A stretch of DNA of 64,000 bases from Echinometra lucunter (taxonomy: Eukaryota; Echinodermata; Echinoidea; Camarodonta; Echinometridae), in NCBI GenBank assembly GCA_029962745.1, contig CM057167.1, positions 25,210,642 to 25,274,641 on the forward strand, read 5' to 3'. This document shows, one piece after another, positions 47,370 through 60,299 of the stretch; position 1 is the stretch's first letter, and every line of letters starts with the position of its first letter. The notes beneath the pieces are model-generated. The model saw only the letters and a program-made list of their open reading frames with translations, was not told where the DNA came from and ran no database searches. The position numbers and the translations under genes are program-made.

Positions 47370-48150
47370 CGTAAAATCCAATATTTTTCTCCACTATTTA
47401 GCCCACAATCAGAGCTACATCAGTCGAACTTGTATCCATGCCAATAGCTTGTAGAAGTCATTTCTGGCAGTGAAGGTAAATTGTTGTTATTAGCATCAGG
47501 TATAGAAATCAAAGAAGACCACAGAACAAAGAAGTTTTCCCCCTCTTTGGCTTCGGTTGTCAGACGATATTAATGAGCTTATTACAAATCCAAGGATTAG
47601 CTTCCAATGTATTGCACAATCAAACACTTGTCATGCTTGTCGCATGCATTACTGTATCACTAAATGAAGAACGTTACATCCTCTGTAAATATGGGATCAG
47701 ACAGTTGAAGCCATAGAAAAGTGTTATCCGCTTCCAATTTTACGCTGATCGCTCAAATAAAAAAGCCCGGTTTTGAAACCGCTAAAACATTACCCCGCTC
47801 CTCAGCTCACACCGTGCTTGCGATTCGGTATACAAATGCAGCATCACACATTTTCTTGGTAGTTTCACAAATCAATTTGATGGATTTCTGCTAAAGAAAA
47901 TGATTTCCGCATCACGAATATATTCTCCACAATTAACTGACTCCAAGGTGTACCCCTATATAATATTGTAAAACTTAAGATAAGTTCTAGTAATCCATAA
48001 CGCTCTGATGAATTCTAGTTCTATATAAATGTAACTTTCCTCTGTCTTGTCGTATGCTTACCGTTCTATGTGAAAAGTGTGGAGTGTAGAGTGGAGATGC
48101 TGTGCAAACACATATGGAGCCAAAGACCTTCAGAACCGCTAAATACGACT
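47370..48150. other. 5' flank and probable promoter region of GALNT
   Basis: Directly upstream of the ATG. No TATA box in the right place, no CpG-dense island obvious and no upstream exon recognised. Confidence 0.35.
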
Positions 48151-49000
48151 CATTCGTTCTTATAAACCATGGACCAGGGACCAGCCCAGACCAACCAGAC
48201 GGCTGACGAGGTAAACTTTTACGTCACCAGTTAGTTGTCGCATCAGAGAATGAAAGTGCGCATTCGTTGTACTTATTCCGGAATGGTTCTTGGTAAAGCA
48301 GATATTCCAAAGGCATGTGAGGGTAAATACTCCAAAGGCTCCAAACTTCCTTTCCCGAGCTTTTATCACACAAATGTTAATCACTGCTCGACTTTCAGCT
48401 TCGCCAACGGTGTGCTTGTTGCTTTTACCGCCTGCCCGAGCCCGTTGTCTGTCATCACCGCACGTCTTTCTCCGCCATCCTCGTTCCCCCTCGCAAATCC
48501 AAACATTGCCTCCTCTAACAATAAACAATCGCCTCGTTTGCCGATCCTCTACCTCTATCAAACTCGTGAGCAAACAAAGGAATAGTAAACTCTTCGCAGT
48601 GCTGATATTTGTATTTCCATTTTCCGTCGACCTCCCCCTCTCTCTCTCTTTCTCACCTGCTCTAAGGGTCTGTCATTCCGTGTTTACCTGCAAGGAAGAT
48701 ATAAAACAGGAAAGAGAAAGCAGTCACATGATGTGTCTGACGGTATCCTCTAGTTCGGCGCTAAATGGCCTACTTACTTTGCAAGTAACTGTAAACGACA
48801 CTGAATAACATGACAGAGGAAAATGTTAATTATGCGACTGGTTGGCGTAAAGTTGTAAACGAACATTAATTTCCCTCTGGCAGTGGGCGGACTGAGGCCG
48901 AAGTTCGTTTGTGGGACTGTTGACGTGACGGGCCCCATTCAGAGTATAATGAACCGGTCTCCAGACCACAAATTGACCGGCCCTCGAGTCCAAGAGAGAG

Positions 49001-49091
<91 letters not shown>

Positions 49092-50863
49092 AGCCAGTAA
49101 GAGAGGACTCCCCAAACATCCCACTGCCAGTCTGCTCCTGATGCCCCTCCTTCTAGTCTAGTATACCAGTGCTTAGGTGCTAATACAAACCGGCACTGCA
49201 AATCAAGTATAATTGTTTCTATGTATAAAGCAGCTTATAGTGTCAAATCCGTAAATGAAGCACAAGCATCAGTATGCCAACACTTTTCTTACATAAAAAA
49301 TAGCCTCACCGAATCTGTCATCTTGAAAGAAGGGATAAATTGATAAGAGAGTGAAGCGCTTTGTTAATCTCAAACGATCTTTCAGGGGTTTAATAGAATC
49401 ACAAAAACCGGAAGACATGCTTTTTGGAAGTTTGGAACTTACCCAAATTAAAAATATTGTGCTAGGTAGATGGGAGTATCTACTTGAATGAGCTTAATGT
49501 TTGTGTTCAACGTGAGTCAAAAGTTGTAGGGTTACTGCTATTTATGGATCTCGGAATTTTATCAGGAAAACCTGAAAATGGATGGTCGAATTTGAAAAAC
49601 CCTGGACAAAACAGGGATCGTTCTGATTCTTTCAGGAAATGAAACACATATCGCTCCGTATCTGTCACTTTCTCAAGTCTGTTGCATTACGTAATGGGTA
49701 CAAGGTTTAGCTGTCTTCCGCATTAGATTGGTCAGAACAATGAGTTATCATAACTCTTTGGTCAGAACAAAAGTTGTCTTTCCCGATCCTGACAACCTGG
49801 GCGAGGCCGAGTAGTTTTCAAACAGATCTATATCACCGAAACCTTGGGGAAAAGGTTATGTTTTCAGATGATTCATATTATTGGGTATTTAATAAGTTTG
49901 ACGAGGGTGTTTCTATATTTAAAAAAAAAAAACCTCAGATATTGAAAAAGTTTTTCATAAAGAAATCCTTTTTTTTATTTACCCTTCCACAGGGTTCCCT
50001 TTTTGAATATCAACATACTTATATATTTTTCATACAAAATATCAATGAATATCAATCAACATAATTTTTTGTCACAAAAGATTGATACATAACTATACAG
50101 TAATCCATAACATTCTTTTTGATCACAATCAAAAAGTCATAATTCATCATTGCAGCCTGAGTAGAAATAAATATTTTGATTTGGAAGATCCTCATATAGA
50201 ATAGCAATTAACTAACAACTGGGAGACAAGTATCTTGTCTTTTAGTGATCACGGCGGTCGCTTGTCCTTCCCAACCAACTAATCAGTCTTATTAATTACT
50301 GGTCATTCTATACTATCAAAGCTCCGGTTTTGTTGGCAAACTCTGACAGAAATTATCACCAATGCGAGCTCCTCAATTTTCCAATACTTAAGACGAAGTT
50401 GTTCTAAATTTGCTTCTTATAAAATTAATTTGAACTCAACTTTCATCAAAAAATTAAATTTTGTGTTCTCGACTAAGGGAGGGGGTGGTTTGTGTCCAAC
50501 TGTACCATGTGTACTGTACTCTGTTCTCATGGTTCTATACTGTGGTTCAATTGCCATGGTAACAGCACACTCGCTGCATGCTATATCTTAATAATCGTTA
50601 TGGAATATCAAATGAGGATTCAGGGGTCAGAGTTTCACATTACGAGGCCGTTAGCAGTACACCAAGAGGACAGTTACCAAATTTGTACGAATATTCCACA
50701 AAAGCATATGGAATACATCAGAACAGTGGGATCTAATAAATGGGCCAATCATTTTCAAACCGTGAAGTTCTTGAGAGAAATAGAAATATCAAATACTGAG
50801 ATAATACTCCAAGTTCCCCCTTTAATTCACTTTCTCTTCCCAGTCCCTTCCTTTCTCATCTCA

Positions 50864-50866
<3 letters not shown>
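48151..50866. other. Intergenic, no gene recognised
   Basis: Long open frames at 48160-48808 overlap on both strands and lack family motifs. The only clear structure is the (GA)n at 48997-49091. Confidence 0.45.
48997..49091. repeat. (GA)n microsatellite, about 95 bp
   Basis: Almost pure GA. Confidence 0.97.

Positions 50867-50905
<39 letters not shown>
50867..50905. repeat. (CT)n microsatellite
   Basis: Pure CT run within a pyrimidine-rich block. Confidence 0.95.
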
Positions 50906-50912
<7 letters not shown>

Positions 50913-51545
50913 TCTCACCCTCTTTCTTTCTCTTTCTCTCAGTCCTGCCCTTTTCAGGAGTGTGGAAGGTACTGTTATCCAGGCACCCCATTCCTTTCTT
51001 CTTCTCTTTCATCATTGACCATGACCTGAACGATATTCTTGCTTTATCCAATGACCAGCTTATACATTTTTTTGCATTCATCCACCTCCCCCATAAATTT
51101 TCGGGCAGATCTATATCACGAAAACCAGGATTCTACGAAGGAGGAGGGGCACTGTTCAAAATAAACCTCTATTTTGTGCCATATTTTGGTTAACCATGGG
51201 GTCACGAGCTGGTTGTGCTTGTCTCCCTTTAAATCTGCCAGTACTTAACAAATAGCCATGGCAACAACACGCCATAAACCTTTCATTCACCATATAACTT
51301 GACTGCTCGTTATAAACCCCCGAACATATCATATATCGCTTTAGAGGTCGTAGATTCGAATTACAAGGTCGTTACCAAAAACCTCAAGGGATAAAAGGGA
51401 ATGCTACCGAAAAATTTGAAGTACAGCAGAGAAGCTAGAAGGCCTAGAGTCTAACGAGTGGCTTTTATCATGCTTATCATATCATCTGATCATAATCTTT
51501 AAAGTTTTGTAATTCATGCTCCTATGATGGGTCTCTGGTACTGCC

Positions 51546-52422
51546 GTGCATTCCTTTCCAAAATCATCGCCAGATGCCAAAAAAAATAAAAGAAGTACGT
51601 GCAATAGCGTGTGGGCTACATGTGGTTCGACAAGACTCAATTCTATTTTCAAACTACAAAAGAGAGCTATCCGCATTTGTACAGGATCACATTACTTGCT
51701 CACACTGACCCCCTATTTTATAAACTTAAAACACTAAAAATTTTCGATTTGAATACTATTCAAGTAGCAACCATTATGTTCAAGTATGTCAATAATCAAC
51801 TGCAATCATCCTTTGATGATTTGTTTAGATTCAATAGTTCTGTCCATTCCTACCCAACACGCATATCTGGAAATTTTCATCTTACAAATCCCAAACTATT
51901 AATAACACACAAATCCATTAGACATCATGGCCCGGACATATGGAATAATTTTCCCGACAATATTAAATCGTGTTCAACCATATATTCCTTGAAAACCACA
52001 CTTAAGCGAAACATTATACAATCTTATGCCCCCAACAATCCAAATTAATATAACACCAAGATAATTGTGATTTATTCTTTTTTATATACCCAACTGCTAT
52101 CTGCTGCACAAACACCCGCACTTGCACTGCACCCACTTGATCAATTGTCATAAAGAGTTGTAACGAAATTTCTTTTTACCCGAGGCCGCCATCCTTTTCA
52201 AGCCTTACAGCTCACGATGGCGGTCTCCTGCGTTCTCATAATTTAGCTCTTTTGTATAATGAAAATCACTCTATTAATTTGTATTCCTGTTTGTTTATAC
52301 CTTTGTATTATATTTACCGTATACTGAAATGTTATAATTATACATGACTTCATTATATAAGTAATGTCGATTTAATCTAGAACGCAGAAATAAAAGCAAG
52401 CAAACAAACAAACAAACAAACA
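51546..52422 (+). mobile_element. 5'-truncated LINE: RT C-terminus, 3' UTR, (CAAA)n tail
   Basis: LNSIFKLQKRAIRICTGSHY continues, after a one-base frameshift near 51693, as AHTDPLFYKLKTLKIFDL...WNNFPDNIKSC, the C-terminal block of a non-LTR retrotransposon ORF2. The frame is intact from the shift to the stop at 52046. A 350-bp 3' UTR and (CAAA)n end the copy. Relatively young, CR1/Rex-like. Confidence 0.85.
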
Positions 52423-52491
52423 GTTTCCCACCCTTCTCCTCACTCTCAGCATGGTCAGCCCGTTCTTATCTCTCTCTCCCCCCATCTCTCC

Positions 52492-52646
52492 ATGTCACCC
52501 TTCTCAATTTCCCCTTTTTCTATCCCTTGCTCTCCCTCTCCTTGCTCTCCTTCACTTCTGAACCTTCTCCTCTCTCGCTCTCTCTTTTCTTTCACTCTCT
52601 TCCTTTATCTCCTCCCCTTTATACGCTTTTCCCTCATTTCTTCTTC

Positions 52647-52680
<34 letters not shown>

Positions 52681-52740
52681 AGTTCTCCACCTCATCCTCA
52701 TCTAACCTTTCTCCTGCTCCCTCTCTCGCCCCATTTTGGC
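52492..52740. repeat. Pyrimidine-rich block with (CT)n
   Basis: CT-rich low complexity, (CT)n near 52650-52680. Confidence 0.85.
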
Positions 52741-52965
52741 AAACATGCCCCACCAAAGGAAAGAAATACGGGGGCTCTTGTCAGATATTTTTGAGAACGT
52801 CCCTTGTACATGTTGTACTCTGCATGATTTGATGGCAAATTGTTCAAATTATCTTGGGTACCATGGGACTTTTTTCTTTCTTTCTTTCTTTCTTTCTTTA
52901 TTTTTTTTTTTACAAGTGGTGCACCCTTTGAAATACCTGACTACCTCTGACTACATAATGCCCCC

Positions 52966-53489
52966 TAAAGGAGAATAAAACACTGGGGTAAATCAATTTC
53001 AATGAAAAAGTTATGAAAGTCTCAATTTTACTTTTTCTCGCGATCCTCAAAGTGGCAATATTGATTGAAAATGGCACGTTTGGTAGGACAACTCTCAATA
53101 TGTTTTTACACAAAATTTCTTATTTTCTTCATTATCTCTAAAGGTGCTGCTTGTATCTTTGTGAACTCAACAGTATGTTGTGTCAAATATACATGTATTT
53201 TCCCATGATATATCCTGAGCTATGAAGGAGACAAGCTGCACCTTTAGAGGTAATGGAGAAAATAGGAAATTTTGTTACAAAACATATTGAGTGTTGTCTT
53301 CCTAAACCTGCCACTTTGAAGAAACATTGCCAATTTGAGGATCGTCATAGAAAGTAAATTTAAACTTTTCAAACTTTCATAATTTTCTCATTTCGTAACC
53401 GTTTTTGACGGAACTTTAAAAAAAAATGCTTTTCTCTATCCTCTCTTTTCATTAAAATCCAAATTTCCCCACGGTTTCATTCTCCTTTA
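52966..53489. mobile_element. 524-bp foldback element with about 200-bp arms
   Basis: TAAAGGAGAAT at the left is inverted at the right end. AGTTATGAAAGT, GCGATCCTCAAAGTGGCAAT, CTCAATATGTTTT and ACCTCTAAAGGTGC all have inverted partners, leaving a spacer of about 75 bp. Confidence 0.88.
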
Positions 53490-54096
53490 ATTGTACCGCA
53501 TTTATACTAAAGAGACCGACATGGACCGACAATAGATCGAGCAAAATGCTATACTCCAAAATATCCTAAAATCAATCGGTTAGGAGTCAGCTTGGCGGTA
53601 CGATTGAGGAGTAAAAAATTTCAGCTTTCACAATTTCTACATAAATGTTTCCTTATAAAAGCAAGTCGTTCAACAAAAAAAATCACCGTTATTCATTCAT
53701 TTCGGGGTGTCTCCTTTTTTTTCTTCCAGAACAAACATGTTTATGTTCGCTTCTATTCACACGAGTACATCCTTCCATTTTAGAGACCATTCATTGTTCG
53801 AAATAATCTCGAAATATTTGGGGATTGCTTTTCGAAAAAAAAAAAAAACCACCATTGATATGTACTGATTTGTGGGGATCACCCCATTAAGGCATTAATT
53901 TAAAAGACCATAATCTGGATCATCTGGGGTATGCATTTTGAAAAACACAACTGAAATTAATTGATTTGTGGAGATATCCATTAGGGTATACTGGTAGACA
54001 AAACGTCGCTTTTAAACGAAGGACAACGAGAGACATTAAGAAATCAATAATGATATCCTCTTAAGGACGAATCACTTGAAATCGTACTGTTGAGGA

Positions 54097-54497
54097 CACC
54101 GGCGTAAATCCACTTTGAGGAGTGGGGGGGGGGGTGATCGACTTTTTGGCCGATTTTTTTTTTCTGTCAAACTCACACTTAAGTATAAACACACACCCTC
54201 ACCCACCCCTCTTCACATGCACAGACCCCCTTACACACATTTTAATTTTCATTTTGCGAGTGAGCGAAGCGAGCTAGCAAAAAATAACCACTTTTCTGGT
54301 TTTTAATTGCATTTTCATATAGAAATTTTAAAATATGATGGTCGTTTATCAGATTTTCAAAAATTTTACTTACTTATTAATCAAAATACCATTTCTTCCT
54401 TAAAAAGTGGGAGGATATTTGTACACGCCATCCCCCCCCCCCCTCTCGAAAAAGTGGAGGGGATATATCCCTCCATCCCCCGGGATTTACGCCAATG
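54097..54497. mobile_element. hAT-type MITE, family C, copy 2
   Basis: TIRs CACCGGCGTAAATCC / GGATTTACGCCAATG with exact duplication GTTGAGGA (54089-54096, 54498-54505). Same interior order as 34955-35372 in opposite orientation, including GCGAGTGAGCGAAGCGAGC. Confidence 0.92.
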
Positions 54498-54654
54498 GTT
54501 GAGGAGGTATCTTCTCGATGCAGATACGTCATCGGAAATTGTACCACAAGTTACGGGACTCGAATCCCTACCATAGCACGATATCGGCCCACATAAATCT
54601 GCATTTGCAGGGCCCTGCAGGGGGATAACACTATTACCATGATTACTACTGATG

Positions 54655-54795
54655 AAGCTACCCCAGGGTAATAGTAATAAAAATAATGACGATAATATAA
54701 TGATAATAACTATAATAATGGATTCTTATATAGCGCTCATGACACTCCTGACGCTACATAGTGTTTCATGTTTTGCGATTGTGCGTTTCAAGTTT
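54655..54795 (-). mobile_element. LINE 3' end fragment
   Basis: The - strand reads GAGCGCTATATAAGAATCCA followed by (TTA)n, the short conserved 3' terminus of CR1/L2-like elements in marine animals. Confidence 0.65.
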
Positions 54796-55323
54796 TTTGT
54801 TTGGTACCACAAATACAATCCTATAGGCCTGCTGTGATGCACATTAGCTTAGACACTCCTCATACCTGGGGGGGGGGGGAATGATTAACCCATTTGTATA
54901 TTTTTTTTTACACACATAAATGAGTCCACCTCCAAAATGTGGGGGGGGGGTGCATCCCCATGCCCCCCCCCTCTATCTACGCCCCTGGTGATGCATGTTA
55001 AAAATTCGATAAAACTTGGGGTATTATAGTGATAACAAAATTACTGACTGAAAAACACCCAGAAAATGACCAATGAATCAGAATAATATGGGCCATAGGC
55101 TAAAGTTGGTCTTGTCAAAGGTTAGCAACCTAGGGAAAAAATAACTTGGTTATCACAAAAAAAAAAAAGTAGACAGATTTTCGCTGTTGGGTATAATCTG
55201 TAATTTCTTAAGACCGTGAATAAAATCATTGTTGATTTGGCCTCGTTTTTGTCCCTTTCAGCATTTCCTTTGTATGCAACAACTTCCTATTCCGCCTCCT
55301 CACCCACCACGCTCACGTCTATC

Positions 55324-55465
55324 GGGGGAGCGTTTCATCAAGCGTCTTGTCAGTGATTTTTACTGACAAAATTTGCTCTCAGCCAACCAGATGCAAGGAT
55401 TTTTAGTAGCTTATAATAGTTGTCGGTAAAAATCACTGACAAGACACTGAATGAAATGCTTCCCC
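55324..55465. mobile_element. MITE family A, copy 2
   Basis: GCGTTTCATCAAGCGTCTTG TIRs and interior as in 6494-6633; a poly-C run adjoins the right end. Confidence 0.8.
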
Positions 55466-55769
55466 CCCCCCCCCCCCCCCCCGATCACGTCTACCGCTTT
55501 CAATATTATACTATAAACTTACAGGTGAAATTCAACTCCTTTGAGGAGACTAGATGAGGATAACTTCATTTTGGGGGTGAAAATCCACTCTTTGAAGAGT
55601 TGATTAGGAAGCCTTACAATTAAGAGTGAAATACACTCTCTAATGAGTTAATACCACTCCCATGGAGTAGATTCCGTAAGTTATTTTGAGCGTGGAAGTC
55701 AATTCGATTATGAATCAGAGTAGAGATTCCACTGCAAAATAGAGTTCAGGGAGTGCATGCAGCAGCCCC

Positions 55770-55778
<9 letters not shown>

Positions 55779-55813
<35 letters not shown>
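55779..55813. repeat. (CT)n microsatellite
   Basis: CT run directly after poly-C. Confidence 0.95.
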
Positions 55814-55815
<2 letters not shown>

Positions 55816-56083
55816 CTTTCCCCCTCTCCCTCCCTCCGTCCCTCCCTCTTTCCTCTTCTCCACTTGATCTTAATACTACATTGCTATAAAGACTGGAACT
55901 GAATTATATATTCCAACTTGGAAACCAGCAATGATTATGAATCAAAGTTCACATGCATGTCTCATCAGATCATGACAGTTTTGCTTCAGTAAATCTTCCG
56001 ATAAGAGTATAGCATACACACTGAAATCAAGTCATACTCTAGATATCATACAATATACATCTAAACATGACTTTATTTCTTAC

Positions 56084-56201
56084 CTATCCAAAGGTCCCCG
56101 TTCTCAGTGGTTTCATCGCAAATTCCCTGTGCTGAAATCCTTTTTGAACAATTTACCTCAACGACACGAATATGCAAGTCGTTTAGCTCTGGGTTATTAT
56201 G
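56084..56201 (-). CDS. Possible internal exon of an unidentified gene
   Basis: Acceptor ttataccag preceded by a long T tract and a CTGAC/CTGAT branch-like motif; donor GGATAG|gtaaga. 39 codons plus one base, reading LNDLHIRVVEVNCSKR, then ISAQGICDETTENGDLWI. Its phase (0) does not join to 56528-56691 (phase 2), so an exon is missing or these are separate. Domain not recognised. Confidence 0.35.
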
Positions 56202-56527
56202 CTGGTATAACATCAGTCAAGTGAATTGAAGAAAAAAAAAAAAGAACTCGTTAGAAGTTCTCTTCAGATATTTTATCGAACCTGTCCTAAGTAGCATACA
56301 GCTTTAACTGCGGTCATCACTTCAGCCACGTCCTATCCTAAAGAACCTTGGTTTGCACTATACATCTAGTGATCTACAGTATCACCGTTGATTTAATGTG
56401 TGGTCTCACCAGTGCCTTTGCAACTAGACATTGACTCTCAATATTTTATAAAATTCAAAAGATACATGCCTGCATGTAAACGGGATAATACTAGTATTGA
56501 CTTGGCACAGTTTTTTTAACAACCTAC

Positions 56528-56691
56528 CTCAAGCTCAAGTCCTCACAAGTCATATGAGCAAACACTCGAGGACGTCTTGATATTTGCCAAAGGTCTATCG
56601 GGTCTTTGTTGGTATCAAAAGTGTTCTTGGTCCCAATTTCATACTGCTTTGTGCAGATATTTTTGTCAAACACGTTTGGGAATTTCGACAT
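56528..56691 (-). CDS. Possible first coding exon of an unidentified gene
   Basis: Starts ATG (MSKFPNVFDKN) with A at -3 and an in-frame TAA 48 bp upstream, and ends TTGAG|gtaggt (phase 2). 54 codons with a gene-like mix of residues (DPIDLWQISRRPRVFAHMTC). I do not recognise a domain, and no continuation exon with matching phase was found. Confidence 0.35.
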
Positions 56692-57270
56692 TTTCTGTGC
56701 ACGAGCTGATGCAAAAAATCTAGCCAATACATTTTATTGACAGTGCCCTATTTATTCATTTCGGTTCAGCCTATTTTCAAATTCCTTCTCCTACCCCACC
56801 CCCTTTTCTTCTCTACTCCTAAAGTCACACTACCTGGATGAAATTAATGCTCGATTTAGCTGCTGAAGCTCCAGTCCAAGGCATAATAGGTTATTACGAC
56901 TCTTACGAGAGATGTCTGTGTAGCTATATCGTTATCAAGTAAAGAAGAAATTGGCGAGAAGCCCTGAAAAGTGCTCGGCACAATATTTAACGTTCGGGGA
57001 ATGTATTCGAGAAAAGAACACAATAGGGTCAAGAATTGCCCCCTATAGAATTGCAGATACGGGCGGTCCTTTCGTAGATTGGTTGTAAAGTATAAGCCTC
57101 TTTTCTCTGCTAAACGGTTAACCGTTAATCCATGGATAATTGAGGATCTGAATAAAAGACTATTATACATTGTCAGATCCTCGAATTGTTATTATAATGG
57201 TTAAGATGGGGATTACACTTCGGATCGGCGGGGAGCAAAATAATTGTACCCCTGCCACAGGGGAATCCAG

Positions 57271-57613
57271 GGGGTCTTTAATAACGCTGTTCGTCATGTT
57301 CGTAAAGTTAGCATGACTTTACGAACGACTTGAATATGAAGTGCCAAGTGGGATGTAATAAAAAAACAAAAACTGACGTTTCAACAAAGTGTGACTGCAT
57401 TTGCCATAATCTCAATTAAATTGTGGCCAAACAAAAAAAAAATACATTCTTTGCAATAAAAATGTTCGTAAACAATACTAATGTTAATCTACATCCACAT
57501 ATTTCATCTTTAGCTGATGCGATTTATAGTGACTGAGAATCCCATTTGGCTTGCCATATTCAAGTCGTTCGTAAAGTCATTCGTAACTTTACGAACAACT
57601 TTATGAAACACCC
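57271..57613. mobile_element. MITE family B, copy 2
   Basis: Inverted relative to 8757-9084: CAAGTCGTTCGTAAAGTCAT and CTTTATGAAACACCC at the right end, with inverted left partner. The interior matches at GTGACTGCATTTGCC and TCTTTGCAATAA. Confidence 0.8.
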
Positions 57614-58119
57614 ACAGGGATTCTGTTAAAAGGGAGGGGTGCATAAATGGAAAAAATGCCCCCCCCTTCAAAAAGAGAGCGTTTCCATAATCTGGTACTT
57701 TACAACTACCCAAAATATAACTGAAAGGCTAGATTTTTAGGAGAATATACAAAAGAGGGTGCATTTATTTCTACTTTTTGGCGTTAAGGTATGCAACCAC
57801 GATTACATGTAGGAGGAGGCATGCAAAGAGCGGTACTACCCCAAAAGAAATTACATCCAGATGTGCCTCTCGACACTTATGTATTTACAATCTTCATGTA
57901 TTTTTGAAGTGTAGAGGCACTTTTAAATAAATTACTTGAATTTCTAATTTGATAGCGCCCCCAAAGGAAAGGTGTGGCATTTCTTAAGTATGCAGAATAA
58001 CCCTAAATTTTAAGACGACTAGGTGGAGAGAATCTCTGAATTTTCTATACCTACTCTATTATCATGATTATTGCCAACCCCCCCCCCCCCAAAGTACATG
58101 GATATCCTGATGGGAATTA

Positions 58120-58515
58120 AACTACTTCAAAACCCACTCGACTTTTGCTTAAGAGGTATAGTCCACAGCTACACTGCTGAGCGTAAAGAATGAAGAATCC
58201 TTTCTCAAACCACTTCGAACAAAACATACATTGCTAATGAAGAAGGTCCTCAACTGAGAGAGGTTTTCTTGAAGCACTTCAAAACCTACTAATTTGTTGA
58301 TGATAAGAGGTAGGACTCTATCCTAGAAAGAGTTAAGATTGAAGAGGTTTGGAAATATTTGAAAATGGTTCAAAACCCACTGGACTCCGACAGCTGCTGA
58401 AGACACCTGCAAGAAGGAGATCATACTTTGCAAATGAGTAGGACCCCAACTGAGCTTGACGGTAAAGAATGAAGAGGTTCCTCAGCTGGGAGATTTGGTA
58501 AAGCTCTTAAAACCC
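58120..58515. repeat. Diverged tandem repeat, about 140-bp unit, three copies
   Basis: GTAAAGAATGAAGA-like motifs at about 58180, 58330 and 58465, and CAAAACCCACT-like motifs at about 58128, 58278, 58370 and 58510. Confidence 0.5.
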
Positions 58516-60080
58516 CTCCTGATTGTCATCATTGTAGCTAATACCTTAGTCACACTCACTGGCGTAGCTATACTTGTTTAACTAGTGAACGGGGGGGGGG
58601 GGGGTGCCCCCCAGAAATGCACTTCAACCCCCCCCCCCTAAAAAGAAGAGAGAGAGGAAAACACAATATCGCTTGATAGCGAAGCTCAAGAAATGAAAAC
58701 AGACTACTGGCGCTTAAGTTCGAGAATTCAGCAGGATCACAGAAATGCAAAGGACAGGTTTTTTTTCGTCTGCTTACTTTCCTCATTCTGAACGGATTTG
58801 AAAAGCGACTAAAATTGAAATCGTGTTTCTATTACGATTTCATCGTCTCCACCTTAAGACCCCGGGAGCCACAGTGATCTGATCCCAAAAAGCCCAAAGT
58901 CACGATTTCCAATCATGTTTGAAGAATGCCACACAAATGGAACCACCAAATCGTCACGAATGAAAAATTAAGGTTATCCAATGTTTAGTAAAGCAATTTG
59001 TGCGCCTTTAGCATACTTGAATGGTTGAAGGCGACAGAGTTTATGAAGTTTCCATTCTATTCTAAAAAGTGTCGACATCTTAATAGGAAATACAAAATGC
59101 ACATTGATATCCTTGTACAGTCGCTTTGTTCTTCAATAGCACTCCACAAATGGCATGTTTCCATTGCATTTTTGCCCCCCCCCCCCCAATAAAGTGAGTA
59201 AAATCTACCTACGACTAATCGGAAGCGCAAACAATACGACAGAAAAGACCACATTACCCTTCCCCCCAAAAATATACAGTATTTGGCTCATGAAACAAAT
59301 GTGAGGAAATTTCACGGCAGCTTAGCTTATATGAATTCCAAGACACTTACCTAAAATTTTGGCATCTACATATTCCCAGTATATGATGATCCAACAGCAA
59401 TTTTACTAGGATTTGTCACTGAGCCTGAATCTGAAGTAATTAACTTCTTTATAGATAGCATCTAAGGTATACTTTCAAACCGCTGGTGAAAATCTTAAGT
59501 TCCTTCTGCATAAAAACATGATCTTTATCCAACACAAAACACTGTGAACAAGACGTACAAAGTTACTGCTCCGAAGCTTCTAAAATCATACGAAGGCCTG
59601 TTCATCATGTTTCGAGATGTGAGTGAGTGTGCGCTGTTGATGTTTTCATATTTTTGTTCCCAGTTTTCTAGAGCATCATAATTCAATTTGAAGAACGCCC
59701 ACTAAACTGCCACTGCTGTTAGGATCCTCAAGTATACGAGTGTTTCCCTTCATAACGATGATAAGATCGGATGGTCCGAGGGACGTATGCTCAGGGGAAT
59801 TGTAGGAGTGGTCAAAGATGTTCCAGACAAAAGTGAAAATCCACTCTTTTTAGGACTCAGACCCAGACTACCAACCCAGAGTTTTTAATCATAATATCGT
59901 CTTGATTTTTCTTCTCCTTCTTTTTTTTTTTGGGGGGGGGGTGGGGTGAGGGAGACGATGGCGTTTATCCTTAATTGTAAAAACGAATGAATGATAATCG
60001 TTTTATGAAGGATGTAGTTCATCAGGTTCCAACTCATTTGCATTGCTTGCTGTTCAAATCTATAAGCTCTACCCCAGCCC

Positions 60081-60117
60081 CCTCTCCCCTTGGCCCTCTC
60101 CCCTCCCCCCCCCCTCC

Positions 60118-60149
<32 letters not shown>

Positions 60150-60150
60150 T
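60081..60150. repeat. C-rich and (CT)n tract
   Basis: C homopolymers followed by CT units. Confidence 0.9.
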
Positions 60151-60299
60151 TTACTTCTTATGTCATCAGGGGCCTCCCTGATGCCATCAATTCACCTTCA
60201 AATTACCTCAAATTGAAAAATAGGTTTAAACATGGCTTATTTCGGCATTTTTTGTTAATAAAACATCACGATGATTGCTAGCGAATTGTTTGAGTTGAT

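Noticed and set aside
47370..47381. Extending the GALNT start four codons upstream
   Set aside because: The upstream codon is TTG; the ATG at 47369 is the first real start in frame.
48160..48808. Three overlapping ORFs of 116-172 codons upstream of GALNT
   Set aside because: Open on both strands, no recognisable domain and no splice or start context better than chance.
48866..49201. Leu-Ser / Arg-Glu dipeptide ORFs
   Set aside because: Readings of the (GA)n microsatellite.
52411..52422. Short direct repeats suggesting a CRISPR array (here and at other tandem sites)
   Set aside because: No repeat-spacer structure anywhere in the window; all arrays are microsatellites or element tails of a eukaryotic genome.
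59690..59850. Open stretch on the - strand ending VGVLQIEL and a competing + strand frame
   Set aside because: Both strands are open, no convincing acceptor exists and one edge matches a repeat motif (GTGAAAATCCACTC).
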